Source of the DNA: Notospermus geniculatus
Taxonomy: Eukaryota; Nemertea; Pilidiophora; Heteronemertea; Lineidae
DNA length: 64,000 nucleotides
Assembly (NCBI GenBank): GCA_002633025.1
Contig: NMRB01001642.1
Location: forward strand, 76,851-140,850
Direction: 5' to 3'
A program made the translations under genes and the position numbers. Positions 23,601-33,343 of the stretch are shown here, one piece after another; positions within the stretch are counted from its first letter, which is position 1; every line of letters begins with the position of its first letter. The notes under the pieces are model-generated. The model ran no database searches, was not told the origin of the DNA, and saw only the letters and a program-made list of their open reading frames with translations.

Positions 23601-25625
23601 GGCAGCATTGTAACATTTTTAGGTACCAACTGAAAGGAAGATGGCAAAAAGGATTGATATACTATTATTATTATTATTATTATTGTTATTCATATTAGTA
23701 ATAGGAGCAGTCAGCCGCGCATATTGCCAACAGATGGCAGCAAAGTCTTAGCGGACCAAATGTACAGGAAAATCTACGTGATTGCTGCTTGATCGATAAT
23801 GACCGGGTCTGCTAGATGCATTGAATTGGGCTGTAGTGACACCTAGTGGTCAACTCGCTGACAGCTCCTATTTCTAAGTGCAGATTGAACAAGCAGCAAC
23901 ACTGAAGTTCAGTACATGTATGAAAGCAGTTGCGTATAAAGTGGAACCTCTCTTAGTGGGCACTGCTGACATGAGGACACCTCTCTGTTAAGGACACCAA
24001 AGTTCAGTCCAAAACTGGTCATTCCTATTCATTTTGACCTCTGTAATCAGGACACCTCTCAATTAAGGACAGCATTTGTCAGTCCCGAAGGTGCCTTTAT
24101 AGAGAGGTTCCATGGTACTTACTCTCCAGGCCCTCCGCAATAGCAGTACATCTGCTGGCTGTTTGTTTTGTGTTGGGTATCCCATTTCAGATCCTTACTC
24201 TGAAAATATGAAATGGTACATTTCAGAACCAAACACGATAAACTCCCACACTCAAGAGAAAACTACCATATTTTGAGAAATTTTCCGTTTTGGACATGAA
24301 AATAGAGACTTTGAAACGTAGCAAGACGGCCAATATAAAACGTGACTCACGTTGTATGGCAGTGACTTTTTCATTTCAAGCAGTGACCCAGCATGTGGCC
24401 CTTCCTTATCAGCACCTCCTCTCTGGAACATAAACACATATGTGAGGCAGTCTAGGATGTTGCATTTGAGGAAAGTGTTAATGGCCTTGGTGAACCCGCA
24501 TAACTAAAATACACTTTGTAAAAGGTAAACAGCAGCAGATCAATGCACAGGCAATCTGACAGCCCTTGTTGATCATTCAGCGACTTTCGGCGGGTTTTCC
24601 TAGACCACCTCAGTCACATATAATTATTTCCAAGTAACATTACTTCCCCTTTGAATTTCTATACATCTGAAAATCGACCTATTTATGCCATCAAAGATGA
24701 TGATGACGATGCAGTTAATGATGATAAACATGCTTACTTTGGCTGTTGTAGCGAAGATGCAGTTCCGGCAGACCCAGCTGACGTCCGGCTTCAGAATGCT
24801 CGACTGAATATTTGGTTTGTGACACAGCTGATGATATCCTGCAGGTGCAAAAAAATACAACATAAATAAAGTCACTCCAAGATCAAGAGCTGTATTCAAT
24901 TTTACGTCTGGCCTGAAGCCAGCGTTATTGGCTCTGATAAGTACAGAAGAAGCCAGCTCAAGCAACTCATGTTCCTCGCCTGGATGGGGTCTTTTACTTG
25001 TCCTTGCGAAGGTACAAGGTACAAGGCACCACGGCTTACTGTCCCATGCGATTGACTGAAGAGCCAGGGATGATTAATCCCATACGGCCCGGGATTCGAA
25101 CCTGGGATCTGCCGCTTGCTAAGCGGACGTGATAACTACAAGGCTCAGATTCTACATTCTTAGTGAAGAAAAGAACCAGATTCCGCAGGAAAAACCGGAT
25201 GGATATGGACATTTGTAAAAAGCCTACCTATACCACATCCATCGCACAGCACTATCTCATTTGGTGCCTCCGAAACCCCATGGTCACAAATTCTGCAGTA
25301 GATATCAGACATGGGGTCAATTTGCACAACACCTGAAATAGAAAACACACCTGTCGAAATCGACAGACAAATTTTGGAATTTGGAATATTTTGTTGAAAT
25401 CCACAATGAACTTCCAATGGTAAGGCACCAGCACCAAATCTTTCCCAAATTCCCAGCCCCCCCCCCCCTGAAATAGCACAACATGGGCTAAATTGACTCC
25501 ATTTTCCCGAGAAGCACCAGTATTTTACCCCCTCTAATCTCACCTCTCTGTACATCTTTGAATAATGACCAGTATTCCGAATCATCTTCATATTTGATGA
25601 AACACCGTTGTCTCTCAAAATCAAG
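17652..25625 (-). CDS. Polycomb-like protein (PHF1/MTF2/PHF19 family), 5' partial
   Basis: Polycomb-like proteins are PRC2 accessory subunits that bring the H3K27 methyltransferase to CpG-rich chromatin. Exons: 25625-25544, 25332-25228, 24838-24738, 24422-24351, 24199-24123, 23629-23465, 23211-23088, 22667-22600, 19481-19308, 19171-19051, 18443-17652. They give 626 residues in one frame. In order: the C-terminal half of the Tudor domain ([19 protein letters not shown]); PHD1 ([26 protein letters not shown]); PHD2 ([27 protein letters not shown]); an extended-homology/winged-helix region ([20 protein letters not shown]); the basic [19 protein letters not shown] segment; and a C-terminal element ending [15 protein letters not shown] that matches the Polycomb-like reversed chromodomain. 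The start codon and first Tudor strands were not found, although they should lie above 25625. The conserved aromatic positions in the visible Tudor part are Tyr. A single gene fits the state before the vertebrate PHF1/MTF2/PHF19 split. Confidence 0.92.
18629..18749. mobile_element. Hairpin MITE (Polycomb-like intron)
   Basis: Left GGTCGTATTTTAGAACGTTC, right inverse ...GAACGTTCTAAAATACGGCC; the arms include CCTTAACGTGAAGGTC and its inverse. Confidence 0.75.
18775..19027 (-). mobile_element. SINE family A, full-length
   Basis: Minus-strand copy in the intron between 19051 and 18443. It has an intact 3' end (TTAGATTTTTCCATCAGGCC as read on plus) and tRNA head (GGGATTCGAACCCGTGACCT). Confidence 0.88.
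19915..20028. mobile_element. Foldback MITE, family A, half copy
   Basis: Only the right half is present: AGCTGAATCATGGATTGCGT through CGGAAGTGCACAGAATTTG to TTGTCTATCG. Confidence 0.6.
20187..20510. mobile_element. Large foldback (about 320 bp)
   Basis: GTGACCCTCCACTACAAAAC and CCAGTGTAAAGTCGCATGGA are mirrored by ...TCCATGCGACTTTACACTGG and GGCGGAGGGTCAC. Inner arms share GACATGACACCAGGAGATAA. An extra internal copy of the terminal motif (ACTGGTTTTGTGGTGGAGGG) suggests rearrangement. Confidence 0.75.
20648..21010. mobile_element. Large foldback (about 360 bp)
   Basis: The outer arms AGCGAGGTTTAGCACCTTTC / GAAAGGTGCTAAACCTCGCT are near-perfect, followed by a CTCCGACTTCAACTAC pairing. The inner part is palindromic around an ATCGGAAGTGCA/TGCACTTCCGAT pair. 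Confidence 0.75.
21205..21395. mobile_element. Terminal-inverted-repeat element, family D, copy 1
   Basis: Starts near GAGGCGGTCTAGGAAAACCC and ends near GACGCGTTTCCAAGACCGCC. The unique core (TGAGGAAAATGTTAATGGCC, then CTTGGTGAACCCGCAC) is shared with 24443-24612. Confidence 0.7.
21590..21716 (-). mobile_element. SINE family A, internally deleted
   Basis: The 3' end (TTCGTCGGGGCCGAAATCAT as read on plus) is joined directly to the tRNA-proximal part and head (CGGGATTCAAACCCGGGACC). About 120 bp of the body is missing. Confidence 0.8.
22783..23056 (-). mobile_element. SINE family A, full-length
   Basis: Minus-strand copy between Polycomb-like exons at 23088 and 22667, with head GGGATTTGAACCCGGGACCT and 3' end TTTTTCTGTCAGGGCCGAAG as read on plus. 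Confidence 0.88.
23941..24117. mobile_element. Pogo/Tigger-like MITE, family E
   Basis: Ends GTGGAACCTCTCTTAGTGGG and ...TATAGAGAGGTTCCATGG are inverse. Interior GGACACCTCTCTGTTAAGGA and CTATTCATTTTGACCTCTGT. Related copies or pieces are at 690-738, 27720-27881, 46955-47007, 59355-59655, 60835-60903 and 61299-61395. CAGTGGAACC ends at TA sites (best at 27881) fit pogo-type elements. Confidence 0.7.
24443..24612. mobile_element. Terminal-inverted-repeat element, family D, copy 2
   Basis: Shares TTGAGGAAAGTGTTAATGGC and CAATCTGACAGCCCTTGTTG with copy 1. Right end TTTTCCTAGACCACCTCA. Confidence 0.7.
24898..25147 (-). mobile_element. SINE family A, full-length
   Basis: Minus-strand copy in the intron between 25228 and 24838. 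Head CGGGATTCGAACCTGGGATC; the 3' tail is slightly eroded. Confidence 0.85.
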
Positions 25626-25639
25626 CTGAAAGCAAGAAG

Positions 25640-26958
25640 AAGTGCACATCTACATTGACAGAATCTGACAGACTGCACAACTGAAACTCCCGAATCTCAC
25701 CCAGACTAGAAGTGACTCACTTCTTCACAGCTGTTAGTGTAAGGCTGTGGTTCAGTGAGTCGAATTTTTCAAACTGAAGACCTTATGGACTATAAACCTT
25801 GATAAAACAGCTAAAACACCAATGCAATTCATCTCCTCACTGATAATCAACAAACATCAAATCTTCCTCTGCAAAACTGCAGATTAGGCCACATAAAAAA
25901 AATCTTTAGTTTAGCATCAGTCAAAGTTGTAAAAAGTGAGGAGGGAGGGTTTTTTTTTTTTTTTTTTTTTTTTTAATACTAAAATGGACTGTGATCATCG
26001 AAAGAGAGCTTGGAAGCATTGCACCATTTACCATACAATACACAAATCCTTAATATTAACTCGAAAAAGGTTTTTATTCAAAAAAATAAATATCTGAGTC
26101 ACCCTGGAAAAGGCATGTGTAGACAAGAAACCACACTTTTTGACAGAGAACATTATAATGTGAGAAAAGAATTGAAGAAAAAAAAGTGTGGTTTCTTGTC
26201 AACACATGCCTTTTCCAGGGTGACTCAGATATGTATTTTTTTTAATAAAAACCTTTTTCGAGTTAATACTANAATATTGTATTCCTGTGTTGTTGAGCTA
26301 TCGTCGATACACCATATCCGAGTGAATTTAGTAAAATCCCGTTCTTATTTACTTCCCAAATCGAGTTTAAAATCCGCTTCTCGAATCGAAATGTACAGGC
26401 CGGTGACACGCCATGATGGGAGTCTCGCGCAATGCAATTGCGCAGTGACGTTAGTCTCGTTCTCATTCAGTGTCAGCGACTACGCCCAGTCACGTGACCT
26501 CGGGTCTTGTGACAGCTACGAGTTCGCGACTTGTTTACATGTGTTGGTGACATTTCGACGGAGTTTTGTATCAAAGTTTTTTCCTAATTTGTGCCAATTT
26601 TTCTGTCTTTTGGAATACCACTATGAGAAATGAGGATAAATGAAAGGATTCATGACAGTTAATTATTCGAATTTAGTCAGGTTTGACAATAATTGGTGAT
26701 TTTGTTCAGTACTACATGAAATACACTATGCACCACAGGCAGCATATGGGTAAACCATAACGTACCAGGCAATAGCCGTCAATGTCATATCGTAAAAGAA
26801 GCTATGCCTGGTCGATATGGTTACCATAACTAGGGCGTAGGCTGGTGAGACGGACACATGCGGATGAGCAGGCTAGGCAGCTGGCCTCTGCTCTGGCTTA
26901 GCTACCTCCACTTTTACGTTCTTCATCGGATTTCAAATGTTCATCCTTTTCCTTAAAG
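25640..26958. promoter_or_regulatory. Divergent interval between Polycomb-like and METTL13
   Basis: The two genes are transcribed away from this interval, and the 5'-most exons of both are missing from the models, so they should start here. The stretch 26370-26560 is richer in CG dinucleotides than its surroundings (CACGTGAC, TTTCGACG and similar) and is the best candidate for a shared promoter. The other part is occupied by the A/T-rich foldback at 25885-26267. I could not identify either start codon. Confidence 0.4.
25885..26267. mobile_element. A/T-rich transposon with internal 89-bp inverted arms
   Basis: An outer left end AGGCCACATAAAAAAAATCT with TTTAGTTTAGCATCAG is followed by a poly-T run. 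A foldback follows (26056-26144 against 26179-26266) whose arms carry ACTCGAAAAAGGTTTTTATT, GAGTCACCCTGGAAAAGGCA and AGAAACCACACTTTTT. Relative: 38548-38912. Ambiguous base at 26272. Confidence 0.65.
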
Positions 26959-29900
26959 GTATGGGGAGTATACAGATCTCTGTGGCATCCTGCATAAATA
27001 CATCAAACCGTCTGATAAAATACTCGTGATTGGCTGTGGCAACTCACAGCTCAGTAGCGACATGTACGACATCGGTCTCAAGACGATCACAAACATTGAC
27101 ATCAGTGATGTTGTCATCCGACAGATGAAGGAAAAGAATAAAGAAAGAACAGAGATGAGTTTTGTCAAAATGGATGCGACCAAGGTACCGGTATATTAGC
27201 ATCAGATACTCAAGTTTTACAATCCTCAGCAACGTTATTTTAATTTAAAGCTTTGCGGATTGTCATTTGATTCATGTACATGTAGTTCATATCAGAAAAC
27301 CTTGATTCTACATGTAGAAAATCTGTTTCTTACTAGGCCTACATCTGTTCACCATTTTAGATGGACTTGGACTCGGGGTCTTTCTCAACGGTGCTAGACA
27401 AGGGAACTCTCGATGCCCTCTTCACTGATAACACTGAAGATGTTGTCAAGACAGTTGAGAAAATGTTTTCAGAAATTGCAAGAGTTCTACGCGTTGGTGG
27501 TCGATATATCTGCGTGTCTTTAGCCCAAAAGCATATCCTTGATAAAATCATGGATTACTTCATCAGTATGTAAGTAACAGAGGGGGTGGATAGGTCTCCT
27601 GCTCAAATTTGGAATAAAGTTATAGTTCAACCTACTTAATCTTCAGTATTGGCCGTGTTTGGAAAAGCAGAGATGAGTTGAGGGCCAAAAAATAGAGCAG
27701 AACATCCCATAACGGTCACCTCTGTGAGTGTCTGGAGGATACCTTTTTATTAAGGACAGAAGAGTTCAGTTCCAATTGATCAATTTCTATTCATTTTGAC
27801 CTCTTTATTAGAACACCTTTAATTCATTAAGGAGAACACCTTCGGCCCCATAGGTGTCCTTAATAGAGAGGTTCCACTGTATGTTCCTGACTTATTTCAG
27901 AGGTTGGCCCGTGAGACTTCACCGAGTGGTTGAAGATCCCGACAAGGAAATGGAAAAGGAATTCCACATGCCCGTGTTTGTGTTTGTCATGACGAAGTTC
28001 ATGCCGACACCAAACCCTATCAAGGTAGGCCACACTCGTTCACTGCTAACCAGGGCCTTTTAAGATTCCCTCATCAGTCTTTCATCGGCACACTCTGGGC
28101 TGTCAGAATGGCACAGTGGAACCATGGTCACCTGCCGTCACCGAAGTTCCAGATTCGATCCCCAGTTAGACCAACTCTTCATGACGTTTCTTCCATTTCA
28201 GATTCTAGAAATTTGTTACGACTTGAACAAGGCAGAAAGAGTGAGCTCGAAAGATGACATTGTTGCTGTTGTCGAGTCAATGCAACATTATGCTCTGCTG
28301 CGTCAACAACTGAACAAAAGGTGGGACATTCAAGTGACTGAAAAATGTGAAAAATTGATATCCATGCAATACTCTAGCAAAATTTGGTGCTTGACACAAC
28401 CAAGGAAAGGGTTCATGGTCTTACAACACAATAGCTGAAATGTACGTCTCTGCAGGTTGAAAATAGTAGTGGACAGCAGTGATAATAGTTGAGTAAACTA
28501 ATGACCAATGATGATCATTTCGAACAAGCACCTGCTTTTGCTAGATCGGGTCACATTTTGAATTGGTCATTACTGAAGTTTGCTGTGCCAGAATTTGTAC
28601 CAGGCAGCAGCAAAGGGAATCAAACTTGATATGTAACGATATACCCTGATCATGATCTGTAACATTTTTAGGTCCCTCGATGAAGATGAGGGTCAACTAA
28701 AAGTCGAACTCTACAGTGCCACCTCGTCAAGTCCACGCTACACTATGCACATTGTGGATCGTGACGTGCGAGTCGGTAGAAATAAAAAGTTTGCCATATT
28801 CATTGTGCCAGAGGGAAGGTGAGTATGTAATCATCTTCAAGTTCTAAGTTGAGCTTGGGGCTAATACATCATGGTACTAAGCAGGTGTCCCTCAGTATCA
28901 TCCTGTCTCAGAAGAGGTATCACTGTCAGATGGACGGACGGACAGCTGGACGTGGAGTTTGAAGATCCTGCAATAGGGTTTGACTGTTCATGTCCCTAAG
29001 GCCTTTATATACTGATTGACGAAGCCAATCAGTATGATCTTCATGCATTATATGAAGGCCTTTAGTTGTCAGGTTACGCCACTGAACTTTTTCGCTTCAT
29101 TCCAGGGAAGTTGAGTGGCTGTTTTCCACTGATGAGGGTCGTCTGCAGTTGTCTCAATCAGCTGGATTCAAACGTCTCATTGTTGTGGCCCTTCATCGTG
29201 ATCAGTCGTACGAGAACCTGAAAACTATCCAAGCAGAATTGTCCAGCAAAGTCATGGAGTTGGCTCCGCCTAAACTTGGTGATGTCCAGGTCAGAGAATT
29301 TAGCCCATTTCTACAGTACTGGATAGGCCTCATACTGGGTAGGCCTCGCACTCGGTAGGCCCCACACTGGGTAGGCCTCATACTGGGTAGGCGTAGTACT
29401 TGGTAGGCCTGGTACTGGGTAGGCCTCGTACTGGGCAGGCCTAGTACTGGGTGTGGATAATCCTTCTGTAGAGTGCAAAAGTCTCCACTCCAATATACAA
29501 AGTAATACTCCAGCAAAATAACCTGGCACACTTAATTGATTTTATAGGTTCCATTTCTCACCATCGGAGAAGAAATCGGAGAACGTACAATCAAACATCG
29601 TGGGACGAGCAAGATGACAGGTGATTATGTAATCGAGGATGTCGTAACAGAAGAAGATGTGGTGCGGCGTTTGATTTTTCTCGATAAGCCGATGGTCGTC
29701 CAATCAGAGGCGAGGTTGGCAAAAGGTGAGAATTTGGAGGGAGATTTTACGATCATAAAATTTAGCCCTTTTGATGTGGATTTTGTGGGGGGGGGGGATT
29801 TCCCAATCACTGGTTAATCTTTACCGTATAGATTATTCATGCTATTCCAGTGGAAGTCAAGAAAAAAGGTGGGAAAAAGAAGATGACGAAGACAGTAGTT

Positions 29901-32088
29901 GACACCAGTCACCTGGCATTCCAGTTTCATGTAGGTATGGTGGCTGGATTAGCTTTTGTGGAGAATTTTCAGAAATTATCAGGTAAGTTTACTCCTTAAT
30001 CGTGGCTCTTGCGTTACAATGAAATGTTCAATTTTCATGTGGGTTTCGAAAGATATAAAAAAACATAATTATGGACAATGGATGTTTTGTTTTTCAGAGA
30101 CCAGAGTAGACATTTCTCTCATTGGGCTAGGCGGAGGAGGCCTAGCAATGTACCTGCGCAATGCATATCCAAATGTAAGTTGTGTTCAGCGAAGTAGAGA
30201 AGATATGTAGTACATATCTTCACGTACTTGTACTGAGGGGGGCGTATCCTGAAGGTACAGTACCTTCAGGATACGCCCCCCTCAGTACAAGTACGTGTAC
30301 CCAGACTGGCCAGATTTTAACTACCTAGTCAGATATCCAGGGGCAGGCAGCCTGCTACTTTTGGACACTTGTACTGAAGGGTGTACTACTAGTCAGGCAT
30401 GGGAATCTTCCGGATTGTGCCGGATTTCCGGTTTTGGGAGGCCAAAAGTTGGGTCCTGAGATTCGTACAGAAATGCAATAAAATTGGAGGGGGGTGGGGG
30501 TAAATACAGCGCGTCTGACTCGGGTTCTGACTTCGTCAGCCACGCAAGAACGAGCCAGAATGCCGCGCAGCAACAGCTCTTTCGGGTCTCCCTCGGCGAT
30601 GATAATCACTAATTTATTCGTCTCTGACATCAACCAACCAATGAAATAAAAGCCCGCGTAAAACTGCCGTCAATGGGTTTCCTTATTTGGTCACGCTTAC
30701 TACTTCTCGTGAATGCAGTGCAACCTCGCTTCCACATGGGACACCCATCGAAATCAACTGCCATATCCGAATTTCCTTTCGGTTCTCTCGTCTGCAGAGC
30801 ACGGGTTTGCAGTGCGCCAAATCGGTACGGGAAATGCTTGGAAATCGCATCCTGGGCGAGCCAAAATCGACAAATTCCCCCCGCTCGCGCCTTCGGCGCT
30901 CGGAGCTCAGGCCTTTGGTCTCTCGCTATTCCGGTTCCATAACCCCTGCCGTTCCCATGCCTGCTAGTGTCTAATACTCATTACAAGTATAAGTCCATAA
31001 CCTGAAAATACAGCAGCAACATCACTCGTGATAGTCTATTCTGTACCAACTCTTCTTTCCAGATCTACCTCGATGCTGTCGACATCGACCCAGATGTGGT
31101 TCAGGTCGCCACTGATTGGTTTGGATTCAAACCTGACGATCACCTCCGTGTATTTGTCTGCGACGGCTTGGAGTATCTGAATAAATTACTGGAACAAGGT
31201 CAGTGTTGTGGGTCAATTCGACTTTTAGATTCAACCTTAAACTCCAACACCCTGTGTTTTCATCGTCATCTTGTACTTTCAGGTCTCAAGAAACACGTCA
31301 TCATGTTCGACGTCGACTGTAAGGACCCAAGTCTCGGAATGACCTGTCCGCCGCAGGCGTTCGTCGAGTTAGAGGTGCTAAAAACTGTTGATAAGATCTT
31401 ACACCCTGAAGGTAAGGATGTGTGCAGTGGTCTGAAAGTTGGCACAAATTTCTGTTGTGACAAATTGTTCTCTGGTGGCGAAAGAAGTTTTGATGTCTGT
31501 TACAAATTGTGACCCGCTCCAGCAAAATTAGACGCTTGTCGCTAAAGTGGAAAGGGTTAACGGCTTTATGACACAATAGCTGAAATGTATGTCTCTGTGG
31601 GTTTTCAATATTGGTGGACAGCAGGGAGAGTAGTTGAATAAACTGACAATCAATGACAAGGATCTGCTTTTGCTGGAGCAGGTCATAATTTAGAGTTACC
31701 TGTGATTATTTTCCACTCACAAGCATAGGCCTTCTGATTTTGATACACTTTAATGGCAAATTGTCGGCTGAAATGCACATTGTTCTTATCTTCAGGTGTA
31801 TTCATTCTTAATCTAGTATGTCGAAACAAGGAAATTGAAAAGGATGTAACAGACAGAATGAAGACAGTTTTCCGTGGGATGTACAGCAAGCAGGTTCAAG
31901 ATGATGTAAATAAGATTGTTTATGCCCTCCCGAGTTCAAGGTCACATTGTCAAGACTTGTCGGACGAGCATCTCCTCGGACGGAATCTCCGACGCACGGC
32001 AGGGGTTCTCCAGGATTTGATGAAATCGTACAGCAAGGAGAAGTCGGCAGGCCTGGTCGCCATGCTGGAAGATTTGGTTATTTTGTAA
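26959..32088 (+). CDS. METTL13: METTL13 / eEF1A lysine and N-terminal methyltransferase (first exon missing)
   Basis: In vertebrates this dual methyltransferase modifies translation factor eEF1A: the N-terminal domain methylates Lys55 and the C-terminal domain the N-terminus. Exons: 26959-27184, 27361-27569, 27901-28024, 28202-28320, 28672-28818, 29106-29289, 29548-29725, 29851-29982, 30098-30174, 31063-31198, 31283-31411, 31796-32088. They give 650 codons plus stop after the split first codon. Domain 1 shows the SAM-binding motif [12 protein letters not shown], then [15 protein letters not shown] and [14 protein letters not shown] linker ([29 protein letters not shown]) leads to domain 2, with [33 protein letters not shown] and [18 protein letters not shown], then [11 protein letters not shown]. 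The first exon (about 30 residues, ending in a Trp split after TG) was not found. Both catalytic halves look intact. AATAAA at 32855 is the likely 3' end. Confidence 0.95.
27720..27881. mobile_element. Pogo/Tigger-like MITE, family E, copy (METTL13 intron)
   Basis: The right end ...CCTTAATAGAGAGGTTCCAC with TGTA gives a clear CAGTGGAACC terminus at a TA. The left end is diverged. Interior CTATTCATTTTGACCTCT. Confidence 0.65.
28098..28190 (+). mobile_element. tRNA-like SINE, family B
   Basis: GCTGTCAGAATGGCACAGTG (A-box-like) and AGTTCCAGATTCGATCCCCA (B-box-like), ending just before the METTL13 acceptor at 28201. Confidence 0.6.
28325..28565. mobile_element. Foldback MITE, family C, copy 2 (METTL13 intron)
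   Basis: Contains AACACAATAGCTGAAATGTA, GTAGTGGACAGCAGTGATAA and the right end CCTGCTTTTGCTAGATCGGG. Confidence 0.65.
29322..29451. repeat. 17-bp tandem array (METTL13 intron)
   Basis: About eight units of GTAGGCCTCGTACTGGG with single-base variants. It starts about 30 bp after the donor at 29289. Confidence 0.9.
30221..30297. repeat. Perfect palindrome, 38-bp arms, 1-bp spacer
   Basis: The left arm is 30221-30258 and begins CACGTACTTGTACTGAGG; a single A is at 30259; the right arm 30260-30297 is its exact reverse complement and ends CCTCAGTACAAGTACGTG. No mismatch was found by manual pairing. It lies in the METTL13 intron between exons ending 30174 and starting 31063. No target duplication is obvious. 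Confidence 0.95.
30394..30963. mobile_element. CAG...CTG-ended DNA transposon with CTAGT duplication
   Basis: Left end CAGGCATGGGAATCTTCCGG; right end ...CCGTTCCCATGCCTG. CTAGT flanks both sides (30389-30393 and 30964-30968). The interior is non-coding, with GCGCCTTCGGCGCTCGGAGC. Non-autonomous, in a METTL13 intron. Confidence 0.75.
31510..31686. mobile_element. Foldback MITE, family C, copy 3 (METTL13 intron)
   Basis: Clear terminal inverted repeats: TGACCCGCTCCAGCAAAATT at the left and ...CTTTTGCTGGAGCAGGTCA at the right. Most complete member. Confidence 0.8.
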
Positions 32089-32255
32089 CCATGGCAACTG
32101 GTCTACTTCCATTGATAGCCAGAGAAGGTTCTGGAGTTCATCGTTCAAGCAACACTGAGGAAGGTCTGCCTGGTATGTAGGGCTTGTGCCTTGGTGACAT
32201 ATGTCTTTAATGGTCACGTTTTTCTGTATTTTTACAGATTGTTAATTATGTAGTG

Positions 32256-32380
32256 ATAGGGAGGTTGAGACTTATCACAGATTCTTATATGTATACCGGT
32301 AGGCATACGGATAGAATTCTGTATGAGGACAAATTTTGTGTAAAGGATCCGTAATAAGTCACTGATCTCAACCTCCCTAT
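32256..32380. mobile_element. Hairpin MITE, ATAGGGAGGTTGAGA ends
   Basis: Left ATAGGGAGGTTGAGACTTAT, right ...ATCTCAACCTCCCTAT. It lies in the METTL13 3' UTR region. The same left end appears at 47145 and is cut off by the gap at 47178. Related ends are at 56113-56236. Confidence 0.75.
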
Positions 32381-32854
32381 TATGATCGAGGGGAACTAAT
32401 ATGGTGCTGCTGCTTTATTAGGTACATTTAATTATGCAACCGTATCAAGTCTTAACTCCACATAGTTATTGGGTGGCAGTTTCACACGTCTCCGAGTACC
32501 TTTTCTTTACTCAAGTTTCACCAGATTGTTTTATTTTCAAAGGACATTCAGAAAAAGCAACTGTCCTTACCTGACTTTTGACTGCATTGAGGTACGATCC
32601 TTTCTGTGTTTTGCTCTGGGGTCACTCAGAATGCAGAGTACTGTGTATCCCAGTTATGGCACAGCTTAACCCAGTTCAGGCCAAGTTCTGAGGGCACACT
32701 CGCACTGCTGAGCTCATTTGTGACTGGGTATTTTATTCCACTTAGAACATGCTTGCTTATACATCTTCGATACAAAGCACTGAATGAGAAATTTGCCAAT
32801 ACGACGTACATGATCTTGATTCATTAAACAGTTGCAAGTTTTCTTTTGTTTATG

Positions 32855-32860
32855 AATAAA
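32855..32860 (+). other. Polyadenylation signal, METTL13
   Basis: AATAAA 767 bp past the METTL13 stop codon, the first canonical signal on the plus strand in this interval by eye. Confidence 0.5.
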
Positions 32861-33103
32861 ATGGTGTGCAATTATAAGGGATGGAAGGGATTTTAATTTC
32901 AAATGAGGCAACCTTGGCCCCCCCCAACNTAACCTTTTTTCCAGGCTTCCAAGTGTCCTTGAGCAAGACTCTTAACTCACTTCTTGAGGGAGTTATGAGT
33001 TATGTTCCTTCTGTGGCGTTTTGTTACCAATACCAGTACTTGGCTAGACATTGACACCATTCACAGCAAAAACTGAGCAAAGTTCAGTTATTGAAAAAAC
33101 TTC

Positions 33104-33109
33104 TTTATT
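33104..33109 (-). other. Polyadenylation signal, CATSPERB
   Basis: AATAAA on the minus strand (TTTATT on plus), 235 bp past the CATSPERB stop. Only about 245 bp separate it from the convergent METTL13 signal. Confidence 0.55.
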
Positions 33110-33343
33110 CACAACAACAACAGCTGATATTAAAGTTGCAACAAAAACCAAAAAATAACAATTCTGAATGTGAAAGCGAGTCCCTAGGCCTACTTTCATA
33201 CTGGTCATGTGTGGAATGTTTTGATTGCAATGAATATAACTTGAACTAACAAGACATTTCCTCTTCCACGTTCTGTTTGGTGAAGAATTAGGAATTAAGT
33301 CTTCAATTGGGTGAGTCCATGCACCCGAGTATTGTCTATCTCC

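Noticed and set aside
26010-26633. 207-codon plus-strand frame, considered as METTL13 exon 1
   Set aside because: It crosses an A/T-rich foldback and an N. The short LLPKSS match to the METTL13 N-terminus is not followed by the conserved residues, and no donor leaves a TG-split Trp in frame.
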